This document shows positions 55,487 through 64,000 of a stretch of DNA of 64,000 nucleotides, piece by piece. Source of the DNA: Heterodera schachtii (taxonomy: Eukaryota; Nematoda; Chromadorea; Rhabditida; Heteroderidae); NCBI GenBank assembly GCA_023374025.1, contig SIJG01000004.1, positions 1,609,226-1,673,225 on the forward strand, read 5' to 3'. The notes under the pieces were generated by a model. That model made no database searches and was not told the origin of the DNA. It was given only the letters and a program-made list of their open reading frames with translations. Made by a program: the position numbers and the translations under genes. How positions within the stretch are numbered: position 1 is the first letter of the stretch; each line of letters starts with the position of its first letter.

Positions 55487-58400
55487 ATGCGTACTTTACG
55501 TGTCGACATCAATAAGGAAAAGAAAACACCAATTATTGTTGAAACCTATGAAGCACTGGAAGCACTTAGCACAAATCGCGCCCGAAATCGCGTTGCCGTT
55601 GTTGGGAGGACAGGTTTTAGCAGCATAAAATAATTGTGGTACTTTCAATTCGTGGTTAGTTATTCCGAAAACCCCTTAATTTTTTTTTTTTTTTGTTAAA
55701 GCTGTTCAAATATATTCGTTCAGTTGCAAAAGTTTTCGCACTGAATGGAAATCGGGTGGAATTGCGCACTGAACGAAGCAAACCGCGCACGGCGATGTAT
55801 TTTTCGGGAAGCATTGCTTGGAGTCCATTGAGAGGCAAGCAAAAATGTGATCATATTCAGCTTATTTGCCAGTGACTCCAAAAATCTCTGGAAATATGTT
55901 TTTTACAAAGAATGTTTTAACTTAATTTTCCGGCGGGGACCGCAATTCTGCTCTATCACCCGTTTTTGAATCAACTGATAAAAAATGGATATTTTAAATC
56001 AACTTTTCTTTAATTTATGGGTAAGTCAATTCTATGCTCTTCCCTCTATAGTTAAGGGCCTGCCGTTCAAAACTTTCTTAAAATACAGAAAATTTGGTCG
56101 CTGCTGCTTCGTCGAATGGATGCATTTTCCTGTGGGATCCGGACAGTTCGCATAGCAGTTTTGTAAATTTGTTGTTTTTCAAATTATAAAAAACATTTTC
56201 AAATTTGAGTTGAACGTGCTTACAAAGCGCACAAACAATTGGCCACCAAAGTTTGTTTCAACGAATTCAACGAGCATTTGCTGCTCAGCGGGTCAAAAGA
56301 CTCCACCGTTTGGCTGTACGACCTTCGTTCCCCTGAGCCAAGCACTTGTTTTGCGTAATTTATGCTTTTCATTTATGCATTCAAACTGTTCTAATTTTTC
56401 AGCAGCAACTGTGATGATTCAATTCGAGGTTTTTTATTTATTTTTTTAAATTGCCAAATACCCATTCATTCATTAATGAACAGATATCCAATTTTGCATG
56501 GAGTCCAAACTCCAAGACACTTTTGTGACCGCTGGGGACAGTGGGACAATTCGTTTTTGGGACGCACGACGCCCCGACAAAGCGATGAAAGAATTCATAG
56601 CGCACAGTTCCCAGGTTTACAGGTCCAACGCCAAAATTCAGAAATTGTCTAAAAACTTTCACTTTTTCTTCAGTGTTGCGCTGAACCCCCAGCCCCAGTC
56701 GAAGAATCTCATTGCCACGGCTGGCCGCGACAAATACATTCGGATTTGGGACTGGTCCAAGAGTACGCCGCATTTCATTTACACAGTGGAGACGATGGCC
56801 ATTGTCACGAGGGTTTCATGGTGCCCGAACAATTCCTGGTCGGTCACTTAATGCTTTTCCTCATTTTTACGTAAAATTACTTTTAAGGCACGTTGCTTGT
56901 TGCTTTGCCTCACCCAGTGGTTTCGCTTACTCCGATAACATTGTTTACGTTTGGGACATTCGCCGACCTTTCATCCCTTACGCTTCCTTCGACACTCACA
57001 CAAAAACATGCACCGGTGGAGTGAGTTTCTGACAATTATGCCACATTCTTCTTTTTAAGATATGTCTTGGCCTCGTTTTGGAAGCGGTGATCAGTTCCTT
57101 TCTTGCGGCAAAGATGGCAAATTGGCGGTTAATTTTGCTGACGATGCCCACCATCCCATTCTCTACGCCAATTCAGTCGCTTTGGACTCAAATTCGCCGT
57201 TCGATGAAATTACCGTCGCTGGTCATTAAAAATTTAATAAATTGTTACGTTTTGCTATTGGTTTTTCAGTTCCGTCTGATCTTCGCAAGAGCAGTTCAGT
57301 TGTGGACCCGTTCCGACGTAAAGTGCCGAGTAATTTGTTCTGCGCTTTCCCTTCCGACCCTTTTTTGATGACTTCCCGTGCCGTGTCATATTTTGCGGAG
57401 AAGTAAAAATTACAAATAAATAATTGTTTAATACGAAGTTTAAAGTTACAAAATTGTCGGAGGCACTGTCGAACAACTCTGTGAACACAATGCCAAAGTT
57501 GCCGAGACGGTCTTCCGGTGTCTCAATTTGATTAAACTTTGAAACGGTTTCGCATTGTCAGAAGTCGCCTTGCTTACACATGGCGAATGATCGCCCTTCT
57601 CTGTGCTCAGAACGAATTGGTCACAGTTCGGCCCCATTTTTCATCCGCCGTCAAAACGTCGCTGAAAAGTGTCGCCGGTGGTGGCAGTGCGGCCGCGACC
57701 GATCATTTCCATCGCTTCCGACGGTCGTTGTCGTCCAACTTTTTGCTTGGAAATGGTAAATAATTTAGGAAAGGGAAAAGCAAAAGTTAATTTTTACAGA
57801 CCATCAAAAGGGCGGCTACCATCGGTTCAGTCATCGGAGTCGCCTTATGCACGGCAGCGGACACTCTCTGTCAGCCGATGGCCGAACGGTCGCCCTGCCA
57901 TTGTTGGACAAAGTCCGCCCGCCCCCTTCCATCCCTTGGCTTTTTGCTTATCCCAATTTTCTGCCAGGGTTACCCCACCGTCCATCGCCCATTGCTCATT
58001 TCCGACTCCCTTTCTGCTGTTGCTCATCAACACCATGGCAAAGCCCCTGGGTTCGGTGCCTCAAATCCTTTTTTCGGGGCTGATGAGCTTAATTTGGGCG
58101 GTATCACTGAGTTTGGCGATCAGCAATTGGAAAAGGATGCGACGCATTCCATCGGTCGGCGGTACGTTTTCATATCACTGCTAATTTTGGATTTGTGTGT
58201 TTATTTTGTGCAGTTCGATTGTAAGCTCCAGCATTGTGGATTTGTCGCAGCTGAGAGAGGAGGCTTTTGCACCTCGCTTTCACGGCACATCTCTCAACCG
58301 AAGACGCAAGTTGGTCTCCGATGGCACATTAACAGCAGAAACACTTCGCATGCGGCACAAACAAAGGAGCAGAAAACGACGAAACCGTACAAGCGAAGAT

Positions 58401-59589
58401 GTGCTGAATGAAAATGACGGGGAAAAGGACGAGGGAATGACCAGCAAAAGTTCGGGGGTGAGCAGCCAAAACCCCCCAATTTTTACTGTCCCTCTTTTGA
58501 ATGGCTCTTTCGCCTCCTCATTGCCCCCTTACGACTCGTCGTCGGCCTTCGAAAGTGACGGAACTCAAAGCAGCAAAGAAGGAAATGGGGAAGGAGACGA
58601 GGCGGAGGATGAAAGTGAATGTTCTTCGGATGATGAACAACTGAGTGAAAGTGATCGGCAGCAAGCGATCGGACTAATTTGACGTGAAATTTGCATTTGC
58701 AGGCGATCGGATGGGACGCTCCTCCCCGAAGACTTTGCAAAAGTGCAGCAGCGCCGCACTGCTCTTCTTCGACCCCATCCCTTCTCTAAAGGCACTGCTT
58801 GACCACTGTTGCGCAATGGTCGTGTGTTATTTACCAAAATATCAAAAGATTTTTAATCCAAAATGAAAACCTCTCACAAATCCTCAAAATTTATAAGTTT
58901 TTATTAATCTTTTCAGGGTGATGTTCAGATGAATGCCACACTTTGTATGCTTATGGGAGAACGCGTGGTCGAGTCGGGGCTTGCCAGTGAATCGCAAATT
59001 GAACTTTGGTTCATGAACTATCTTGGTGAATTTTATGAGCATTGCGAATCAATTAATCTCTTATCAAAATCAAACTGTTAAGAACTGCTTCAAAGGCTTC
59101 GTCTGTGGCGTGTCGCTGCCCTTTTCGTCAAATTCTGTTCTCGTCCAAAGATTAGTCAGCTAAGCAATGAAGTAAATCGAATTGTTATAAAACTTTCACC
59201 AGTGCTTATTAGGCTTCTAAATTCAAATTCAGAGCACTTTTATGAAAGTTTGGTGTACGCATTGCAAAAACGCAGCACTCCGAGCGAGTCCCCGGTGCAA
59301 ATCGTGCCAACGACTGCACGACTATAACTGTTGTATTTGGTGAGTTAGGAAAATGGTTGATATTTTCAAAAAAAAAAGGTATTTCAGCGAGACTCGGGTG
59401 CGCGGACTTTGGACGACGTGCAGTGGCTGTGGTCATGGTGGCCATTTGGAACACATTCGAGAATGGTTCGCCCAGTGGGACCAATGCCCTGTGCCGGGCT
59501 GTGGCCATAAATGCGCGGTTGACAAAAGAACCAACAATCAGCAGCTGAAACAACGCCAAAGAAATTTCCGACCGATGACAAATATTTAA
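55487..59589 (+). CDS. WDR24: WDR24, GATOR2 complex subunit
   Basis: GATOR2 component that opposes GATOR1 and so promotes TORC1 signalling at the lysosome; in animals it also has a C-terminal RING-like zinc region. Start 55487: MRTLRVDINKEKKTPIIVE, then RVAVVGRT joined to VAKVFALNGNRVELRTE. WD repeats follow: NLVAAASSNGCIFLWDPD, VCFNEFNEHLLLSGSKDSTV, TFVTAGDSGTIRFWDARRPD, LIATAGRDKYIRIWDWSKST, IVYVWDIRRPFIPYASFDTH and SGDQFLSCGKDGKLAVNFAD. An acidic, Ser-rich linker covers about 57540-58680. The C-terminal zinc region is VWCTHCKNAALRASPRCKSC, CICSETRVRGLWTTCSGCGH, GGHLEHIREWFAQWDQCPVP, GCGHKC. Stop 59587-59589. Intron 55835-56088 is GC-AG. The start and the linker exons are less sure than the WD and zinc parts. 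Confidence 0.88.
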
Positions 59590-59743
59590 TTATGTATTTA
59601 CATTTTCTGTCTCCACTTTTTATGGATAAATATTATTAATTTTCCATTGTTACTTTAAATTTCACATTAAAATTTGCTGTTTTTCATTTATTTTACTTTA
59701 CATTTTTTTGCATTGCTTTGCTTCCATTTATGTGTATTTAGAA

Positions 59744-60420
59744 ATGGCTTCGGTTACTGATCGTTTTCTGATGAATTGGAAGGGGATTCCGCTGGTTTTT
59801 GGCCTCGTCACTTCGACAACATTTCATATTTTTAACAATCGGTGGCTTCGAAATCGTTTCAATGCCAACGCTTTTGAATCAAAAGAAACAAAAATTGCAG
59901 AACAAATGGTGATATATATATGTGTAATATTTTTTATTTAATTGTAAGTTCAAGATTAGGGCCGGGGAACAAAAACATTACAAACAATTTTATATTTATT
60001 TGTCTTTTTCTAAAACGTTTTTTAAACCTTAATCAGCCATTTAGAGCTTTTTTACGATTTTTGGTCAATATAATTCCGAGTCCTATTTATTAGTTACAAC
60101 AACGGCGCCGTAATGAACTGATGCTGCACTTTAAAATGGCTTCTTACGGTGCGCCCGTGGCATTGGGCACTTTGGCTGCCGGCGGAATTTGTGCGTACTT
60201 ACAATTAGAATTCGCTTTCCAATCACTCGGCTTTTCAGTGTCTTCTTTGCCAAAAATCCTTCGGCTTCCCAATTCGATTGGCTTCACTGTTTGCGGGTTT
60301 GGCCTTTCCATTGGTGCATTTATTGTCGGTGCTCTTCTTTTGGACGGACCGATGTACGCGTACACCGAATGGGTTCAGCAACGGACAGACAAAGGAACAG
60401 AAAAACAAAAAGTGGAATAA
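59744..60420 (+). CDS. Small multi-pass membrane protein, unrecognised
   Basis: Not assigned to a family. Exons 59744-59908 and 60094-60420 join in phase 0 to give about 163 residues. It begins MASVTDRFLMNWKGIPLVFG. Three hydrophobic stretches are visible: IPLVFGLVTSTTFHIF, APVALGTLAAGGICAYLQ and FTVCGFGLSIGAFIVGALLL. Between the first two lies a basic segment, LQQRRRNELMLHFKMASYG. The tail is charged (QQRTDKGTEKQKVE). An AG 2 nt before the ATG, and only 154 bp to the WDR24 stop, suggest a downstream operon gene with spliced-leader addition. The size and layout would suit a small organelle-membrane protein, which is a guess. Confidence 0.65.
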
Positions 60421-60863
60421 ACAAATGCAAAGTCCAACCAACCGACTATGATTTTTTTGTTTTGTTTTCTTTAAACGGATTTATAAAATATGAAAGAAAC
60501 TAAACAAATTGCTGATTCATATTTTATTTGAAATTGTAATATTTCAACAAATAATCGTTTCTTATCCGTAAATCATAAATAACAAATTGTCGTCACAGGT
60601 ATCTGCAACGATGCCAACTGAAGTGGTAAACAACAAATGGGATAAACAATTTCTGGGGCTTTTAGGGGTCGCGTGTCGTGAGTATACATCCATTCGGGCT
60701 AATTCAGAGTCCCAAACTCGGGGCAAAAAGTCGGAATATTGTGTGTTTAATTCATAGTGCTCGAAACTTACTGGGATTTTTATTTCCGATAAATCTTGTC
60801 TAGACGTCGAACCATCAAACAAATGATTTCTTTAGGGTTGGCTAATCCCAACAAATCTTTCAG
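60421..60863. other. Spacer before INTS9; first INTS9 exon unresolved
   Basis: AT-rich at its start. It probably includes the initiating exon of INTS9, which I could not identify. A minus-strand open frame here (60822-60562) has no ATG. Confidence 0.4.
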
Positions 60864-63810
60864 AAGTCTTTGTCATGGGCTGCCACGAGGCCCTGTCTCC
60901 TGGTGACTTTTCCGAACATGCGAATTTTGCTCGACTGTGCCGTTGGCATGGACTCGATGGCCTCCTTTCTGCCATGTCCCGTGGTCCGAAGGTGCGTTCG
61001 AATTCCTTCCTTCTTTTCGATTTGTCGGCTTTTACCTAAGCAACCGAATATCGTGGCAAAAGAAAGTGCATCCCTACGGGAAGGGCGTCATTCCAATTCT
61101 GAAGCAGCTGCAGGAGTTTGTGTACGCCGAACTGCTTCCCGAAGTTCGGACTGTGCTGGTGGGTGCCCATTTCTTTTGTTGATCGTCTCTCGTAAATTGT
61201 GCCAATTTGTTGTCAGTCGCGTGACTTGGACCTGTCCGCCGTCGATGCCATTTTGGTGTCCAACACGGCCTCTCTTGTCGCGCTGCCCTTTTACACCGAG
61301 GGCACCGGCTTCACTGGCACAGTTTACGCCACTGACCCCACCTACCAACTTGGCAAACTGGTCATGGAAGATTTGTGCGACATGTTTGAGCGCGTCGACC
61401 GACCGGCTGAAGACGTTTCATGGGCGTGGAAAACGCTGTGCCGATCGTTTCCGAACGCACCGCTCAGTGACCCAAACGAATGGAGGACATTTTACACACG
61501 CGAAACGATGGAGAAGAGTTTGGCACGCATTCGGAGAGTGTTCTTCCGCGAAGAAATTGTGCGGCTTTGTTTAGTGCACATTTGGACATATTGCCCAATT
61601 CTCCGTTGAGGTGGTCAACGGGGAGCTGCGCGTGTCCGCCTTCAGCAGCGGCTACGCCATCGGCTCCAGCAATTGGCTGCTACAGACGGAGCACCACCGC
61701 CTCGGCTATTTGGCGCCTTCCTCTCTGCGCCATTCGCACACCAAACCGATGGAATTGACTGCCTTCGGCCAGCTCGACTCTCTGCTGATCACTTCCCTGT
61801 CTACGGCCGATCAGACGCCCGATTTGACCGTATTTTGATCACTTTGAGAGCCCTTTTTACAACAGAATAGCCAATTGCTCCGTTATGCTTAAAGGTGTAC
61901 AAATTCTCTTCTGCGGTGATTGAAACATTGAAAATGGGAGGGAATGTGCTGATTCCGGTCACTCCCACTGGGTTGGTCTACGACATGTTCGAATGTGTGC
62001 TGAAAACAATCGAATTGGTGAGCGATGGTCGGGGTTTGGTTGGCAATTCTATCATTAATGAAAACAGCAAAATGTGTCCCGCAACATTCCCATTTACTTC
62101 GTCTCCACCGTGGCCGAAAGTTCGCTGCAATTTGCGCAGATTTTTCCCGAATGGTTATCCGAAGACAAAAGCAGCAGAGTTTACAAGCCGGAAGAACCCT
62201 TCTTTCACTCAGAGGTGGCAACACTCGAGACAATTTCCCTGACATTGAATCATTTGGCCAAATTTACGCACTACGCCTTCCCTAATATAGCCCCCCCCCT
62301 GATTAAATTTGCCATCGATTGCTTGTACATCGTTTATTCACCCGTTTGCCCCTTATTAGCTCGCCCGCACTGGTCGGATTCGCGTCTACGACTCTCTCCA
62401 TGGGCCCTTTTCGCGCGAGTGTCGTCAGCCCTGCGTGGTGTTCGCCGGCCATCCGTCGTTACGAATTGGTGAAATTGTGCAATTGCTCGATTTGTGGGGC
62501 GGAATGTCGCGCAATGCCATCATAATGATCGGTGAACAAATTGTGTGAACAACGAATTGTTTTCATCGCTTTCCTCATTCTGAACAGACCCTGACTATCC
62601 GCTGGAGACTTACTACGCACCGTACAAATCACTGGCAATCCGCGCTTATTATTACCCAATTGAGACGCGGTTGGACGGCACGCAAGTGCTGAACAAAGTC
62701 AGCGGAAATGTTCACTTTTTGGGGATGGATATCATTCCATTCGTTTAAATTGCTGCTTTATTTCTCTTTTTTGCTTAAAAAACTCGTTGATTGTAATTAG
62801 TTTTAATTGGGCTTTTGAGTCAAACAATCAAATGACGCCTTTAAATGTCTAATTGTCAGATTATCGGCGAATGTGGCCCCAAGCAAGTGCTTTTTCCGGA
62901 AGAGTACGCAAGTGCCTTTAGCACTTTGCAGGCACTGCCAATGCGGGCAATGTCATTTCGCCAAAATGAGTGCGTCTCGTTGGACTCGGCCAAAGGATCG
63001 GCCGATGGCGCAAAGCGGAAGCGAATTCGTTTCCAAACGGAGGTGAACCAAGTGAAAATCAGTTCGTTCATGGCTTTTTGTCTTTTCAGCTTCTCATGGG
63101 TCTGAACGTGAGCGGCGATTTGCAGGGCCTTTGTCCGATAAACGGCCTTCTCTCAGCCTATGACAACACTTTGGAACTGAGGGTTTTCCACCCGCTTTGA
63201 CATGCTTTTAATATTTCACGTTCCATTGACAGCCAATTGAACAAAGGCCACAAAAGCGCAAGGAAAGGGAAATTGCCGACAAAAGCGAGGAGGACCCGAC
63301 GACGAAGCCACCCCCAGCAAAAGTCGCTGCCGTCCAGCGATTCTCCGGAAGAATCAACGCCAAAAAAGTGGCGGACGAACTTAAAAGGGTGGGAAAGGCT
63401 GAAATAGCGGACACAGAAAAAAGGCATTTTAGAAGAAATTCAATGTCGAATGGCTGACCGATGAAGAAATATGCATTGTGAGAATACTTTTTAACTCTAA
63501 CCGGAAAAAATTATTTGATGTTTAGCGTGATTACTCAGCGCGGATTCGCATTTTGGCAAACGGAACGCGCACTTTTATCAGTTGTTCGGACCCCGCGAAT
63601 CGTCGAGAAATCCAAGCTGTGATACAAGTGAGAGATAGTGTAGAAATAAATGTTTTTGCTTGGTTTGTCAGTGAAAAGGCATAGCCAAAAGAGAGATTAG
63701 GAAAACCCTATGGAATATAAATCGGTCTCATTTTTCAGGCGAGTTGTCTGGCGAGGTTCGACGTGGGCACACAACAGACAGTGCATTCCGCTGACCAAAT
63801 CACAAAATAA
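60864..63810 (+). CDS. INTS9: Integrator complex subunit 9 (start exon not identified)
   Basis: Inactive metallo-beta-lactamase/beta-CASP partner of INTS11, the endonuclease that cuts snRNA 3' ends. From the acceptor at 60863: SLSWAATRPCLLVTFPNMRI, LLDCAVGMDSMASFLPCPVV. Next DLSAVDAILVSNTASLVALP and FTGTVYATDPTYQLGKLVME, the INTS9 signature. After a 52-nt intron (about 61557-61608), VSAFSSGYAIGSSNWLLQTE. Then MGGNVLIPVTPTGLVYDMFE, IPIYFVSTVAESSLQFAQIF, RECRQPCVVFAGHPSLRIGE, DPDYPLETYYAPYKSLAIRA and IIGECGPKQVLFPEEYASAF. The C-terminal part, after a basic linker, includes RINAKKVADELKR, KKFNVEWLTDEEICI and ILANGTRTFISCSDPANRRE, as in the INTS9-INTS11 dimerisation region. Stop 63808-63810. The initiating ATG lies in an upstream exon I could not place. 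Confidence 0.9.
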
Positions 63811-63936
63811 GCTCAGATTATTGCTCAAATGATTCTCATTCATTCTTCCACACTTTCATCATTTTATCATTGCAGAAATAAATCATTTATGAAATGCGTG
63901 TCCCCCCAAGGAAATAATAAAATGTAAAATAATGAA

Positions 63937-64000
63937 ATGGCGGAAAGCACTTTGGACCGTGAATGGCCAAATGGCTTCGGGACTGAACCGTCCAAAGGCT
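63937..64000 (+). CDS. Possible first exon of a further gene, cut by the right edge
   Basis: ATG at 63937 opens a frame, MAESTLDREWPNGFGTEPSK, that is still open at the end of the window. It begins 127 bp after the INTS9 stop on the same strand, spacing that would suit an operon. Too short to identify. Confidence 0.3.
   Translation, partial: MAESTLDREWPNGFGTEPSKG

Noticed and set aside
60562..60822. Minus-strand 86-residue frame between the membrane protein and INTS9
   Set aside because: It begins without an ATG (a stop lies just upstream), overlaps the likely INTS9 promoter or first exon, and matches nothing known to me. Spliced versions are possible but unsupported.
61557..61608. Apparent frame break in INTS9 after FFREEI
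   Set aside because: A 52-nt GT-AG intron restores the conserved VSAFSSGYAIGSSNW in phase.

Overview
This is eukaryotic DNA, almost certainly from a nematode. The genes are split by many short introns (mostly 40-60 bp). They encode nematode-flavoured families: a DAF-12/NHR-8-class nuclear receptor, a divergent seven-helix serpentine receptor and a divergent sensory-type G-alpha. Several start codons sit 2-3 nt after an AG, as expected for spliced-leader acceptors. GC-AG introns are unusually common (eleven candidates), which fits tylenchomorph plant-parasitic nematodes such as cyst nematodes; that placement is inference and the genus cannot be read from the window. Non-coding DNA is full of oligo-G/oligo-C runs, CT/GA microsatellites, minisatellites and fold-back repeats. 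There are no bacterial features.

Layout. 1-3.7 kb: 5' part of exportin-4 on the minus strand, cut by the window edge. 3.7-9.5 kb: gene-poor, with a fold-back repeat and a ~770 bp CT microsatellite. 9.5-14.8 kb: glutamine-rich nuclear receptor (plus). 16.1-17.5 kb: seven-helix receptor (plus). 18.3-19.9 kb: a 90-residue cytochrome b5 and an LC8-type dynein light chain (plus). 20.3-24.5 kb: TBC1D16-type Rab GAP (plus). 24.6-29.4 kb: a tight minus-strand cluster transcribed in the order neutral sphingomyelinase, mitochondrial ribosomal protein L22, spliceosomal CCDC12. 29.9-32.5 kb: cytosolic aspartyl-tRNA synthetase (plus). 33.5-34.1 kb: small secreted Cys-rich protein (plus). 34.2-36.7 kb: NOP56 (minus). 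36.9-38.5 kb: a Mutator-like transposon with intact 9-bp target duplication. 39.0-41.0 kb: PRC1/MAP65 homologue (minus). 42.1-44.7 kb: macrodomain-RING-Deltex-C protein (plus). 45.1-48.0 kb: integrin-beta-like protein lacking the I-like domain (minus). 48-52.2 kb: a long intergenic region. 52.2-54.8 kb: G-alpha (plus). 55.05 kb: Helitron helicase fossil. 55.5-59.6 kb: WDR24 (plus). 59.7-60.4 kb: small membrane protein (plus). 60.9-63.8 kb: Integrator subunit 9 (plus). At the right edge, the first codons of another possible plus-strand gene.

Most loci are conserved housekeeping genes (nuclear transport, translation, snoRNP, snRNA 3' processing, TORC1 control, cytokinesis) that do not form one pathway. 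Close same-strand spacing suggests two possible operons: sphingomyelinase-MRPL22-CCDC12, and WDR24-membrane protein (perhaps through INTS9 and the right-edge gene). The most unusual proteins are the macro-RING-DTC ligase, which joins ADP-ribose-binding and ubiquitin-ligase modules in one chain, and the integrin-beta-like stalk without a ligand-binding head. Two housekeeping genes (DARS1, PRC1) carry single-base frame breaks and NOP56 has a non-AG splice acceptor; these look more like assembly errors or recent alleles than old pseudogenes. Exon borders were placed by eye from splice motifs, reading frame and family resemblance.
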